Assembly: GCA_958450325.1 (NCBI GenBank)
Contig: OY288247.1
Location: 14,622,429 to 14,686,428 of the forward strand
Reading direction: 5' to 3'
Source: Agrostemma githago
Lineage: Eukaryota > Streptophyta > Magnoliopsida > Caryophyllales > Caryophyllaceae
Length of the DNA: 64,000 nucleotides
A program made the translations under genes and the position numbers. Below the pieces are notes generated by a model that saw only the letters and a list, made by a program, of their open reading frames with translations, was not told where the DNA came from and ran no database searches. Positions 9,134-19,689 of this stretch are shown here, piece by piece (the stretch's first letter is position 1; every line of letters starts with the position of its first letter).

Positions 9134-11005
9134 TCATTTGAGAGCCAACCAATGACACTCCTGGGGATCCTGCATAAATTGGGCCAATCGATTGACACTA
9201 AAAGCAATATCGGGGCGGGTAAGAGATAGATATTGGAGACTGCCAATTAAGGCACGATAGGTGGTGGGTTGGGGTATAGGCGAGCCAGTAGAATGAAGGA
9301 GAGGGGGATAGGGGGCCATAGGAGTAGTGGCGGGCTTACAATCAAGCATGGCAGATCGTGTAAGAATGTCATGTATGTATTTGGTTTGGGTGAGTTGAAG
9401 ACCAGTGGATGTAGGAGTGACCTCAACACCTAAGAAATATGATGGGAAACCGAGATCCTTTAATGAGAAACGACTCGAAAAAGCGGTAAGAAAGGTGGAG
9501 ATGGCCGAGGATGGAGGGCCAGTAACTATGATATCATCAACGTAAACTAGAAGGTAAATAGTTGTTGATTTATTGTGAAGTAAAAAAAGAGATGGGTCGG
9601 ACTGAGACTGAGAGAAACCATAAGACACAAGATAATTATGTAGTTCGGTATACCAAGCCCGTGGAGCCTGTTTGAGACCGTAAATAGCACGGGTCAGTCG
9701 ACACACATGATTTGGGGAGTCAGGGTTAACGAAACCGGGGGGTTGCGTCATATAGACAGTTTCAGTAAGCGTACCTTGGAGAATCGCATTGTTGATGTCA
9801 AGTTGTCGAAGGGACCAACCACGACCAAGAGCAAGAGCGAGGATCAGACGAACTGTGACGGGCTTGACAACTAGGCTAAAGGTTTCCGAGTAGTCGACTC
9901 CCGGTCGTTGGTGAAATCCTTTGGCAACAAGTCTAGCTTTATATTTATTAATAGTGTTATCTGAATTATATTTAATCCGAAAGACCCAACGACAACCAAT
10001 GACATTATAGGAGGAGTTAGGAGGGACGAAAGACCAAGTATTATTGGCTAGAAGAGCCGAATACTCCGCATTCATGGCCGATAGCCATTGCGGATCAGCT
10101 AAGGCAGCCTTTAGGGTGATAGGAGCGGAAGTAGCAGTGGAAACGTGGGCTAAGGCAGCATACTTGGGATTGGGGACACGGATTTTATTCATGAGCCGTG
10201 TCGTGGGTCTAGTGGGCTTGGGCTGAGAGGCAGCTGTGGGAATAGCCGATTCAGCAGGAGAGGAAAGGGGGTCCGGGTTCGAAGGAGGTGGGAGGGGCTC
10301 GCGAGCCCTTCGTGTATAGACACGAAGTGGTGTCGTGGGGACAGCAGGTGACGGGGAGGGGGTGTCGACGGGTATAGTGGCCGACGGGGGTGGCGGCGTG
10401 GGTTTCGTGGGTGTGAGGACAGTGAGGGAGCCGGTACACCACTCGGTGAGTGGAGGTGGCGAGGGCTCGGTGGTGGAGGGGAATAGAAAGTGATCCTCAA
10501 CAAATTGAACGTGACGCGATGTGTATATACGTTTGGTAGTGAGGTCAAGACAGTGATACGCACTTTGGGTGGAGGAGTAGCCTATGAAAATACATGGCTT
10601 AGATTTAGGGTCAAGTTTGTGCTTAGTGTATGGTCGAAGCCATGGGTAGCATAAGCACCCAAAGCTACGTAGCTTAGTGTAATTTGGACTATGTCCAAAG
10701 AGTTTGAGAAAGGGTGACGAGTTGTTAAGATTACGAGTGGGCATGCGGTTAATGAGATAAACCGCAGTAGTGAAGGCATAAGACCAATAGGTGGTGGGCA
10801 TATTGGCATGTGTGAGAAGCGCAAGGCCGGTCTCGACAATGTGACGGTGACGTCGTTCGGCGAGACCATTGTGTTCAGGTGTATGGGGAGGGGAAGTGAG
10901 ATGAGTAATACCATTATTAGTTATAGATGGGGTGAGTTTAAGATATTCACCTCCATTGTCAGAAAAAATTTGAATAATTTCAAGGTTAAAAAATTTTTCA
11001 ACCAA
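9134..11005 (-). pseudogene. pol: Copia pol: integrase core and reverse transcriptase
   Basis: A 623-codon minus-strand frame. The first part is the integrase core (IFSDNGGEY, then PEHNGLAERRHR, and YLINRMPTRNL). The middle is a proline-rich linker. The last part is the reverse transcriptase, with WVFRIKYN, LDINNAILQGTL, YGLKQAPRAWY and the catalytic YVDDIIVTG. This is the largest intact pol piece. It would copy element RNA and insert cDNA if joined to the missing parts, but the flanking frames are shifted. Confidence 0.93.
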
Positions 11006-11006
11006 T

Positions 11007-11370
11007 GCACGAAATCGATTGAAAATATCAAAGGTGTCAGATTTATTCTTTATAGGGTAAATCCAAGTATATCGTGTAAAGTGGTCAACAAAACAACAAA
11101 ATACTTAAAACCATCAACGGAGTGAATAGGAGAGGTCCACACATCGGAATAAAGCAATTCAAGAGGTTTAGTAGATTTTAAAGAATTAGTAGCAAACGGC
11201 AATTTATGACTTTTGTGAGTCAAACAAGCATTACAATGAGAGTATTTATTCGAGAATTTTAAATTAGCTAATTTAAAGATATTACTAATAATAGGGGACG
11301 AAGGGTGACCGAGCCTATGATGCCATAGGTGGGTAGGATCCGTGGAGGTGAGAAGAACCGTGGGAGGGAG
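11007..11370 (-). pseudogene. Copia integrase N-terminal (GAG-pre-integrase, HHCC)
   Basis: The frame resumes on the far side of the CACTA element with LPPTVLLTSTDPTHLWHHRL, GHPS, and CNACLTHKSHKLPF, the HHCC zinc-binding set. It goes on to LELLYSDVWTSPIHSVDGFK, the first catalytic Asp region. It loses frame after KYFVV, and the core resumes in the adjoining frame. Confidence 0.85.
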
Positions 11371-12242
11371 ACTCACTACTACAAAATCCTTACTTTTTCG
11401 ACACTTCAGCATCGACGTTTTTAAAAGCGTCGACCTATTTCCTACCCAAATTAGGAGTAATATTTTTTTATTAGTATCTTTATTAACCAGAAAGTTAAAA
11501 ACCGCTAACACGCCCACTCAAAATTTTGGTCCAGCGCTCACATCCTTGCTTTTTCATTTCCCTTTAATTAAATATTCTAACCCTAATTATAAACCGCTCT
11601 ATTGAACATGTATCTTCTTCTATTATCAAATCTGCAATCTATTTTCTAGGTTTTCACTGCTTTCAATCCCTTATTCAATTTCCTCAATGATTATCATGTT
11701 CATCTCTCCTGATTTCTTTATTTCGTTGTTCTATTGATCGATTTTGGCTGTATTGAATCGTTAATTCCTCTGTATTCTACAACAGTGCGAGTTCCTCCCT
11801 TCATCAATTCTCCATTTTAAATCCCTATCAAATTGTGCTGGTCCCTTTTAAATATCGCTTACCATTTGTAGTTTTTAAATTGGTCAATTGTTTGTCCTCC
11901 AACAATTTTATGATACTTCGTATTTATGTATACGATTCTTGAATTGCAGGTTAATGTTGTTGCTAGTGCTGTCTGAAACTTGTTTGGGCTTATTTGGAAG
12001 TACTTTAGGTATGAATTGTCTCTTCAGATCTATGATTTTTGTCACTTTGAAAAGCAAATATACTATATTACAGTTTAATTTTTAATTATTGATTTGTGTA
12101 TAATCTCTACATAATCTTGTTAATATATTGGACTCGGTAATTCCGTTGTTACTTGTGGATAAGAATCGCAAGTTTATCTATGTTGAATATGTGATTTTAA
12201 TGCATTTTTATTGATGTTGACATTGCTATACCAGTTAATCAA

Positions 12243-12505
12243 CTATGTTTTATATGAGATGGTCTTATTGTGAGACGAGAGCTGCTAAAACTGACGGCAT
12301 TGTCAATTTCTCATTTCGTCTCATATGAGACCGCATTATTGTATGAAACAAGTTGCTAAAAGTGTTAGCATCATAAATTTCTCGTTCTCTCCCATTTTAC
12401 ATGAGACCACTGTCTTATTCTATGTGATGGGTTGCTAAAGATGCATTATCAATTTCTCATTTTTATCTGTCTGACCTGAGGCTGTCTAATTGTGTGAGGC
12501 GGTTA
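12243..12505. repeat. Three degenerate tandem units (about 90 bp) inside the CACTA element
   Basis: Each unit has a GAGACxxxxxTATTNTxTGxGA, GTTGCTAAA and CAATTTCTC series (starts near 12255, 12328 and 12400, with a partial fourth). Confidence 0.6.
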
Positions 12506-13251
12506 TATCTTCCTAATTTCTACTGATTTTGCTTCTACAAAGAAAAGCAAAATCTTGTCGCACCTTCAAAAAGTAGTACTCCTTTAAATATTGTAGTAGA
12601 CTGGTTAGAAAATTTTGAGGTGGAATAATTTGGTTTCCATTATGTTAAGAGTAGTTGTTTAGCAGTAAGATATATAGTGGATTAGTTAACGTTTAGGTAG
12701 CTTAGACTCTTACTATATTAAAATGTAAGAGCCCTTATTTCAATAATAACCATAGGAGAAAGACTCCTTATTTCAATACTACCCCATATTGCTCATACGA
12801 TCACTTAATAAGAGGTTAATCACTTAATCCAATAAGAAGTTTGAGAATATGTTTTTACTTATTGATATTCTATGCCTACTTAGGATCACTGTGCCGAATT
12901 TCTATTACGTTTGTCTACATCAAATTCTACCCCCCATTTATCATTGTTTCACCAATTTTTGTGTCTACTTAATTAATGATATTCAATGACTGCTTAGTGA
13001 TATATTGTTGTGGATTTGTTCACAAATTTTCCGTGACTGATTTCCCCTATTATCTTATCAGTTGGATAGGTTTATACCAAACAGATCAGCCATGGACTTT
13101 GACTGCTGAACTGCCAGGTTCATATAATAGACATTGCTGTAAATAGTAGTTTGAGTATAGTATTACAGGCTACGTTAGTATAAGAGTTCATTGAGTGCAG
13201 GCTGCGGGTCTGGTGAACACAAACTGCTAGACTCTTTAGGATAAGATATAG

Positions 13252-13440
13252 GCTGCCATGAGTGAAGTATATGCACAGGAATGCAATTGTACACATGCAT
13301 ACTTCTATTCAGCTCGAATGTAATGAAGCCTGATGCTCATTCAGGCAACCATGAGTGAAGTATATGCACAGGAATGCAATCATACACATGCAAGCTTCTA
13401 TTCAACTCGAATGTAATGAAGTCAGATGCTCATTCAGGCT
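13252..13440. repeat. Tandem duplication of about 92 bp inside the CACTA element
   Basis: CCATGAGTGAAGTATATGCA, then CAGGAATGCAAT, ACACATGCA, CTTCTATTCA and ATGCTCATTCAGGC occur twice in a row (13256 and 13349 starts) with few differences. Confidence 0.85.
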
Positions 13441-14968
13441 ACCTTCTCGACTTTGATGCTATATTCAGTAGGGTTTTGGCACATTCAATCTGAGTTTAGG
13501 TTACCTTACTCAAACTGGTATGATGAGTTTGACATTATATCGTTATATAGCTTTACATTTCCTTATCTTTCGCAAAAAAATCTTTCGTTCGTTATCTTTT
13601 GCCATGTTATTTTTTCTTGTCCGCCTCGATTGTTATCGATTATATTTCTCATTTACACATCATCTTAGTTCTGATTCGTCAGGAGTTAGTTATAGTGTAA
13701 GTTTTAGTTATAGTTCGCCTTGCACTAATTTTTATTCCGCTGTATACCCCGATAGTTTGAAATAGCCTCTCTTAAATGCAGGTTTGATGGACAAGGTCTT
13801 GAAGACTGTCATTGCACACAGTCGTATCAATCTCTAGCTTGATTGATCCCCAATTATCTTTGAAAGTTTGAATTTAGTTATCGTTAAACTATCGAGACAC
13901 TTTAATCTCTTTGTGCAAGATGATCATCTTTTATTTCAACTTCTATACCTGCCTAGGAACCACCAATTGATAAACGGAATAGTAGTTAAATTTCTTCTTT
14001 TAGTTTTGCATCCTTATTGTTTCTTGATCTTGTGGTACTCAAATTTTTTAAAAAGATGATTTTTTGTTGACTGTACGACTCTAATTGGCTTTCTTTCTAT
14101 GTGACATCCTGAGGTCTTAATGACTTGCTAATACGTAGTAATATTTTAGATCCGACGAGCTGTGTTGACTAGCTTTCAGTGATTGTGAACAAAGAAATGG
14201 TAGAATTATTCCTCGTATTTTTTTTAATTATCCGTTTACATATGATGGCCTGGAATGTGTACTAACTAATTTATACACCTGTTTATCAGCTTCCTGTATT
14301 CCTTATTTTTTTTGCCATGTGTAGAAATCAGATTCATCATGCTCGATCATGGCGGTGCATCTAAATGAAAGGAGGAATTCTTAAATGACGGGAACAATTC
14401 TTCACATCTACTACTTTTGAGAGCTAATTAGTTGCATTTTTTAGGAGTTAATATTTTCACTCTTTTTCGTGAATTGAAAACATTTGTAATGGTATTCTTT
14501 CGATTTGTCTGGATTGTAGGATTTATATATAGGAATTTAAAATGTATTCTTTTATACTATAAATTTCTATTTTATTTTGAATATATATTATATACTCATC
14601 AAATTATTATTTTACCCTACACTTTTTATAATATTATGGTTTTATTTTATTTCATTTAGTTCTTTATGGCATTTAATTATCTAGAATGTTATCTACGTTC
14701 AAAATGTACTTTGGGAATTGAAAAAAGTGTCGAGAAATATGAAGCTTCTCGACACAAAAAAGTGTAAACAAAAGTCTATGCTTTAAAGTGTTGAGGAGGT
14801 CGACACTTACAAGCGTCAAGAAAGTCGACACATCAAAGCGTCCCCAATTCCTGACACCAAAAATTTTGACGCTTTGATAAAGCGTCGAGAAAAATATTTT
14901 CGACGCTTTTTTGCATTGAGAATCAATTAAAAAAGCGTCGAGAAAGTGAGGGATTTGTAGTAGTGACT

Positions 14969-15346
14969 CGGGTAACACCATTCGTACAAGCCCGCATTAA
15001 GTCGACCTCGCAGAAACTCCTGTCCCGTCAATCGGTCTTGTAAGACACAAGATTCATGGGAAAAATTAGCAATTGCGTTATTATCAAGGCAAAACTGAGA
15101 AACAGAAATAATATTTTTGGAGATAAAAGGTGCATGAAGAACTTTATTAAATTTGAGAGAAGTGTGAGGAAGATTAAGAGAAAAGGAACCAATATTAGCG
15201 ATGTAAAGAGGAGAGTCGTCTCCAATCAAGAGATCATCGGTTCCATCATAGGGTGCATGGAGAGCAAGATTGTTGAGGTCATGGGTGATGTGGTGGGTTG
15301 CACCACTATCTATAATCCAAGGTGCGGGTGGGGTGGCCGAGACCAT
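14969..15346 (-). pseudogene. Copia aspartic protease region
   Basis: The minus-strand frame carries the protease signature WIIDSGATHHIT (catalytic Asp in DSGA), followed by LHAPFISKNIISVSQF, and leads to GLYEWCYPS at the CACTA junction. The protease normally cleaves the Gag-Pol polyprotein. The frame is cut at 14966-14968 by the DNA transposon. Confidence 0.88.
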
Positions 15347-15469
15347 ATTAGCCCGAGGAGGGTTGTTTCGCGAGGGGGATGGTCGAGAGTGGACAACAAT
15401 ATGCGGGTAAAGAGACCTAAAGGTAGCACAGTTTTTGAGGTAGTGACCTTGAGTGTGACACTATTGACA

Positions 15470-16266
15470 TTTACCTTTAAACGGGGGAAGGTTTTGGTCA
15501 GAGGGATTGGGTAGGAGGGCGGGTTCAGTTGAAGGTCGTGGTGGGTTGCAAGATTTCTGATGGTACACGGCATGGGCTGACGCAGGGGTGTGAATGTTTT
15601 CTATGGGTGAGTGTTTTAGGGAAAGATCATATTGTATGAGACGCTCATGAAGCGCCTCAAAGGAGATAGTTGTGTCCCGATGCTTTACAGCGTCAATTAG
15701 AGACCTATACTTAGCAGGATCGAGCCCTTGGAGAACGGTGGCAACGACATCTTCAACATCCAAAGGCTTCCCAAGTTGAGCCAATTCATTTACGGAGGCT
15801 CCAATGGTCTGCATATATTCAGTTGCAGAAAGATCGTTCTTGACAATGGATTTGAGACGATCTTTGAGTTGCATGATATGCCCACGAGAGGGATTCGCAT
15901 AAGTAGTGCGGAGATAGGTCCACATCTCGGCCGAGGTAGTGCAGGTATTAAGGGGGGAGCAATAGCCGCACTAACCGTGCCGCGAAGAGTTGCCTTAAGC
16001 AGAGAGTCTTGGCACATCCAAGACTCGTAGGCCGGATTTGGCTTGGTGACCGGTTTGTCATCATTGGAGGTTATGGTGGCCGATGGACAGGGATAAGTTC
16101 CATCAATGTATTTGACGAGATCGAATCCATAAAAGAGATCGGAAAGGGTGTTGGACCAACTTCGATAGGTAAGAGGGGTTAGTTTTTCAATGCCAGCAAG
16201 TTCGACAGCAATGAATGGTGTCGTAGCATCGTGTGGATTTGTGAATACTGTAGCCGAGCCGGTCAT
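15470..16266 (-). pseudogene. gag: Copia gag (capsid/nucleocapsid), frameshifted
   Basis: On the minus strand the frame begins MTGSATVFTN and includes the gag motif LTYRSWSNTLSDLFYGFDL and YESWMCQDSLL. It then shifts frame near 15940 and continues as MWTYLRTTYANPS...LKSIVKNDLSATEYMQ, matching the UBN2-type gag of copia. A second shift near 15465 separates the start of the zinc knuckle (KGKCQ) from CHTQGHYLKNC, which together fit C-x2-C-x4-H-x4-C. The gag protein would package element RNA. At least two frame breaks make it non-functional. Confidence 0.88.
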
Positions 16267-16345
16267 GGTGGCCTAGAGTGGCGAGATTTGCCGGAAAGAG
16301 GATGAGTTTTGTAGCTAGGTTTTTTTGTGGGTGGGGGCGATTATA

Positions 16346-16357
16346 GCTCTGATACCA
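16346..16357 (-). other. Copia primer-binding site (tRNA-iMet)
   Basis: The plus-strand GCTCTGATACCA is the complement of TGGTATCAGAGC, directly adjoining the LTR. Confidence 0.9.
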
Positions 16358-16594
16358 TATTAGACAAGTATGAATGAGTGAATATTATTAATGAAGAATC
16401 AAGTATAAATACAAGTAATGAACATGAGGCTAACACATACATAAGTCGTAACCTAGTATCTAAAGGATTATACAATTACCTAAATACTAGAGATATCATA
16501 TCTACAATTAAGGAGAATATCCTAAGAATATGAGAATATACTATTGAGAATATACTATGAAGTATGAAGTTATCCTGTATCTTTATCTTTAATA
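16358..16594 (-). repeat. 5' LTR of the copia element
   Basis: 237 bp, followed on the minus strand by the initiator-tRNA primer site TGGTATCAGAGC at 16346-16357. The ends are slightly decayed (TATTAAAG against TGTTAAGG). Confidence 0.92.
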
Positions 16595-16599
16595 ATATT

Positions 16600-16680
16600 A
16601 ACTGAGAAGGTTGCAAAATTTTATATATCACAAAGTGTGCTAGCAATAGAATCCATTCACAAACATAACTATATCCACAG
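16600..16680 (+). pseudogene. NDR kinase exon, 3' part, after the copia insertion
   Basis: This resumes the cut exon in the correct frame: LTEKVAKFYISQSV, then IESIHKHNYIH, with the final Arg codon split as AG|G across the next intron (donor GTTTGC). Removing the element plus one ATATT copy restores one open frame through the exon, so the insertion postdates the coding state. Confidence 0.9.
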
Positions 16681-16806
16681 GTTTGCCTTATTTCATTGTT
16701 AGTTTTGGGAAAAAAAACTTTATCATCTACGAAAATGTGAATAATTAATTTGTATCTTTAATTATGCTAATATGAACCAGTTTATTTATCTTGGTATTCT
16801 GTACAG

Positions 16807-17047
16807 GGATATTAAACCAAACAACCTTCTTTTGGACAAAATCGATCATATGAAGCTTTCAGATTTCGGCCTCTGTAAACCTCTTGATTGTTCAGCTTTG
16901 TCTACAATCAAGGAAAATGAATCTATGGATGATACCTCTAGGGAACCAATGGACATAGATGGATCCTTGCCTTATGCTGGTAATGGCCACAGTTGGAGAA
17001 GTCCTCGTGAACAACTTCAGCACTGGCAAAGGAACAGGAAGAAACTG
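16807..17047 (+). pseudogene. NDR kinase exon: catalytic loop, DFG motif and NDR insert
   Basis: The acceptor is TACAG. The exon completes the split Arg codon to give R-DIKPNNLLLDKIDHMKLSDF, then GLCKPLDC, an acidic insert, and REQLQHWQRNRKKL before a GT donor. KPNN replaces the usual KPDN, but the invariant loop Asn and the DFG are kept. No continuation exon (activation-loop TxxY/APE region) was recognised downstream. Confidence 0.88.
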
Positions 17048-17188
17048 GTATGCTCATTACGTCTTAGGTGGTGGCTGGCATTATTTTTACTGATAGAAAT
17101 GTCCAATGCCAACTTCACAGTAGCTAACTTATAGGGTGTTATGCCTAATAATGAGCTTGTTTGCTTTTATGAGGGCCATTTTTAACTA

Positions 17189-17280
17189 CTCCCTCCGGTT
17201 ATTATTTTTTCGCCTCAGTTCATGAATATTTGTGAGGAGTATTTTAATGAAATGAGACAAAAAATAGTGACCGGAGTGAG
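17189..17280. mobile_element. Stowaway-type MITE, 92 bp
   Basis: The ends CTCCCTCCGGTTATTATTTT and AAAATAGTGACCGGAGTGAG are inverted copies. The element is flanked by TA on both sides (17187-17188 and 17281-17282), the Stowaway/Tc1-Mariner target. CTCCCTCCG is the hallmark terminus. Confidence 0.88.
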
Positions 17281-17939
17281 TATCATTTTACCATGTCTGT
17301 GTTTGTTGTGAAGTACGAACCTCGGATGTGTGTGCTAGATTTAGGAAGTTCCCAAGAATGTCGTATGAAAAGCATATTATCTAGAGGTAAACAACATATC
17401 GTAATTTTGTTAACGTAATGTGAAATATCCTGTATTCAGCAAGGGCATGACAACGGCCTATTAAACCACAGTTACAAGAATATGCAATTTATTACTAATA
17501 TAAGTAACCATCATCAAGTGTCGGAAATCTAACCAGCCTTGAGTCGACTACGCTACTTAGATGCTACACAAATCAGTTACAATCACTAGAGAACTGAATT
17601 TGCACCAAAAAATCGCTACTCAACTTTAAATCAGTTGCGCATGCCTACATTCTGCTCAAAATTTTGCCAAAAATCCCAATCAGCTGTCTATTGGATAACA
17701 TCATGTCAGATTGTAGTTTCCTGCAGAAAGATCTTCGATATTTGCTAAGTGTATCTATCTTTACTTGGCTTCGTCAAAATACGATGCACGAATCTCTGGT
17801 AACGACCTCAATGAAGACACACATTTGAACAGTAACAAGAATATATAGGATTGTATCAGACAAACAACCAATGTCGGAAATCCAAGATGCATGAAAATAG
17901 ATTGGTGTATGAATAATGAATTTATACCTTATGTGCTTT

Positions 17940-18601
17940 CTATTTATTTCTTACGGCTACCAAAGATCCACCTCTTCTCTCTAATTGCAGCTCTTGGATA
18001 CGGAGAACACATTCTTTAAGATCCGATGGGTTGTATCCCGTGTAAGATTGCGAGCTTGAATTCTGAAACACGATAAATAAGATTTAGCTTCGATATTTGA
18101 GAAACAATACATATAAGATCGAAGGTAGATTGAGATACGGATACATACCCAAGGATGTTTCATGGGTTGAAGAGTGAGTAATGCTAGAGAGACAACTGAG
18201 GCCGCAATAGTCGAAGGTAAGAACTTCACGCAGCCATAATCGAGTAAACTGAGCTCAGCCAAGTAGTAACCGAGAAATTCCAAATGCAAATTCGGGTTCT
18301 GCAACCAGAAGAACCACAGTAATTGTCAGATAAATCGCTCTTTAATTAGTTGTAACATAAACAAAGTACGTAACAATTCCACATCATGTAATATCGCAAA
18401 TTCGCAATATACCTTGGAGTTGTTGTCTTGAGATGCTCTGGTGGACTTCCTCAGAAATGTTTTCACGGTAGGATTCCCCATCTCGTAGCTGAGACACTTG
18501 AGTACATAGGCCTCATATCGACTACCTCTTGTTTAGTGTATGTATTTTCAGTCATATCACAGAATTTTTCGACAGGTTTGGGGTCGATCTCTTCGTACTT
18601 C
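17940..18601 (-). pseudogene. A3-type cyclin C-terminal fragment
   Basis: Three minus-strand exons with GT-AG junctions. 18601-18413: KYEEIDPKPVEKFCDMTENT, EVVDM, then LKCLSYEMGNPTVKTFLRKS. 18298-18149: NPNLHLEFLGYYLAELSLLD, YGCVKFLPSTIAASVV, MKHPW. 18062-17940: YTGYNPSDLKECVLRIQELQ, then RRGGSLVAVRNK and a stop. These are the end of cyclin box N and the cyclin C-terminal domain of plant CYCA3 proteins. A one-base deletion between EVVDM and YVLK breaks the first exon, the N-terminal half is absent, and the usual tail after VREKY is lost. Cyclins of this type activate CDKs around S phase; this copy should not be functional. Confidence 0.85.
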
Positions 18602-18831
18602 CTGTTAACACATTACAGGAAATCGAACACATCAGTAAACAAGCCACAGGAGAATAAACTGAAAGCACCATGAAATGTGAGGTCGGACAACGTACGATGC
18701 AATAAGCATTGTCAGAGAAATTTTTCTATATATGATAATTTAATTCTTTATAAATCTATCTCTTCGATTTTACTCTTTTATCTTCAGATTTAATCCATGG
18801 GTGAGATTTGCGTTCATTTAAATTTTTTTTT

Positions 18832-19085
18832 GGGGGGGGGGGGGGGTCGTGGTGCTTAGGAGGGATTTCCCGTTAGCATGGCTGCATTTAGTTGAAAATG
18901 GGGATTTTGAGGAGGAATTAGATTTGGGTTTGGAAGAAGCTGGTGAGGGATTTGAAGATGATGACGAAATCGAAACCGAAAGCAGAAGCGAGGAGGAGGG
19001 TGATGAGGAGGAGGAAGAGGAAGAGGAAGAGATGGAGGATGAAGGGGATGGTGTGCCAAAGGTTGAAGATGAGGGTTTTTTTTAA
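18832..19085 (+). other. G15 homopolymer and acidic low-complexity frame
   Basis: A run of about 15 G (18832-18846) is followed by a frame with strongly acidic content (stretches of E and D, e.g. EEEGDEEEEEEEEEMEDEG). No family was recognised. It may be part of a captured exon or only GA-rich repeat DNA. Confidence 0.35.
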
Positions 19086-19103
19086 TTTGATTGTTTGTAT
19101 GCT

Positions 19104-19533
19104 ATCAGCATTGAGATTAGGTCTTCCGTTCGTCCCGAGTTATCTTGGATTTACTGATACTATTGAAGAAATGATCAATGGAGTGAACTATGCTTCTGCC
19201 GGCGCAGGAATCATCTTTGCAAGCAGCACTGACCCAGTAATACAGAACTGGCTGTAGTTTTGTGAATACATCAAAGTATATATGTACCTTCAGTTCCTGT
19301 CGAACGTGATTTGTTGTAGGGTCAGCGAATATCTATGGCTCAGCAAATGCAGCAGCTGACCGACACACTTCAAACATTCAAAACGGAGATGGGCGAGGAT
19401 GCAGCGATTAATCTCATTTCCAAGTCGATGTTCTACATCTCCATTGGGACTAACGACTACATACATTACTATCTCCTAAATGTATCGGGTGTGCAGTCTT
19501 CGTTCACTTCTTGGACTTTCAACCATCTTCTGG
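19104..19533 (+). pseudogene. GDSL esterase/lipase fragment (two exons)
   Basis: The first exon piece reads LGLPFVPSYLGFTDTIEE, then NGVNYASAGAGIIFASS (19110-19237). After a short GT-AG intron a second piece starts with GQRISMAQQMQQLTDTLQTF, has NMGED-like MGEDAA and the block-III motif FYISIGTNDYIHYYL, and ends near TFNHLLAMTVK. Plant SGNH/GDSL esterases are secreted hydrolases of about 360 residues. Only the middle third is present, without the block-I GDS serine or the block-V DxxH. It then runs into unrelated sequence at about 19535, so it is a fragment. Confidence 0.82.
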
Positions 19534-19689
19534 CAATGACAGTCAAGCTCGGGATCAAGAATTTACATACAGAAAGTGGACCAAAAATACACAGAACAAC
19601 AAATTGGACACTGGGAAGCTGACCAAAAATCGATGGCTAAAGCATTTTCTGCTCTTTTGCAGCAGGCTTGGCTTGTACCCAGGGAGTTC

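Larger units (their letters stand above)
11374..14965. mobile_element. Non-autonomous CACTA (En/Spm) DNA transposon, 3592 bp
   Basis: The ends are CACTACTACAAAATCC and GGATTTGTAGTAGTG, inverted copies with the CACTA signature. A perfect 3-bp target duplication ACT lies at 11371-11373 and 14966-14968. Subterminal copies of CGACGCTTT/AAAGCGTCGA cluster at 11400-11440 and 14720-14945, typical of transposase-binding repeats in this superfamily. No transposase reading frame is present, so it needs a helper. It sits between the protease and integrase coding regions of the copia element. Confidence 0.93.
8340..16594 (-). mobile_element. Ty1/copia LTR retrotransposon inserted in a kinase exon
   Basis: The element is bounded by LTRs at 8340-8584 and 16358-16594 and flanked by a perfect 5-bp duplication ATATT (8335-8339, 16595-16599). 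On the minus strand the order is LTR, PBS (TGGTATCAGAGCTATAATC), gag, protease, integrase, reverse transcriptase, RNase H, PPT (CCTTGAGGGAGCG), LTR. Protease before integrase before RT is the copia order. Without the 3.6-kb CACTA insertion it would be about 4.66 kb, normal for the family. Frameshifts in gag, at the gag/protease and integrase junctions and before RNase H make it defective. The LTRs are near identical apart from an 11-bp repeat-unit difference, so the insertion is fairly recent. Confidence 0.95.
3724..17047 (+). pseudogene. NDR-type AGC serine/threonine kinase gene fragment, disrupted by a retrotransposon
   Basis: Pieces of one plant NDR (nuclear Dbf2-related) kinase domain lie in order on the plus strand. 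They are the beta-3 exon with the ATP-lysine motif YAMKKLKKSEML (3724-3807); the exon ERNLLAEV...YLIMEYLPGGDMMTLL (8179-8339); its continuation LTEKVAKFYISQSVLAIES (16600-16680); and DIKPNNLLLD...KLSDFGLCKP (16807-17047) with the catalytic-loop Asn and the DFG motif. All inner boundaries are GT-AG. The copia element at 8340-16594 splits one exon exactly at ATATT. N-terminal exons, and those for the activation-segment end, APE motif and C-lobe, are not visible nearby. The gene is therefore both interrupted and truncated. Family assignment is firm; the exact paralogue is not known. NDR kinases act in growth and polarity signalling. Confidence 0.9.

Noticed and set aside
18849..19085. Acidic protein gene
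   Set aside because: Low-complexity E/D translation of a GA-rich stretch beside a G15 run; no domain or splice context.
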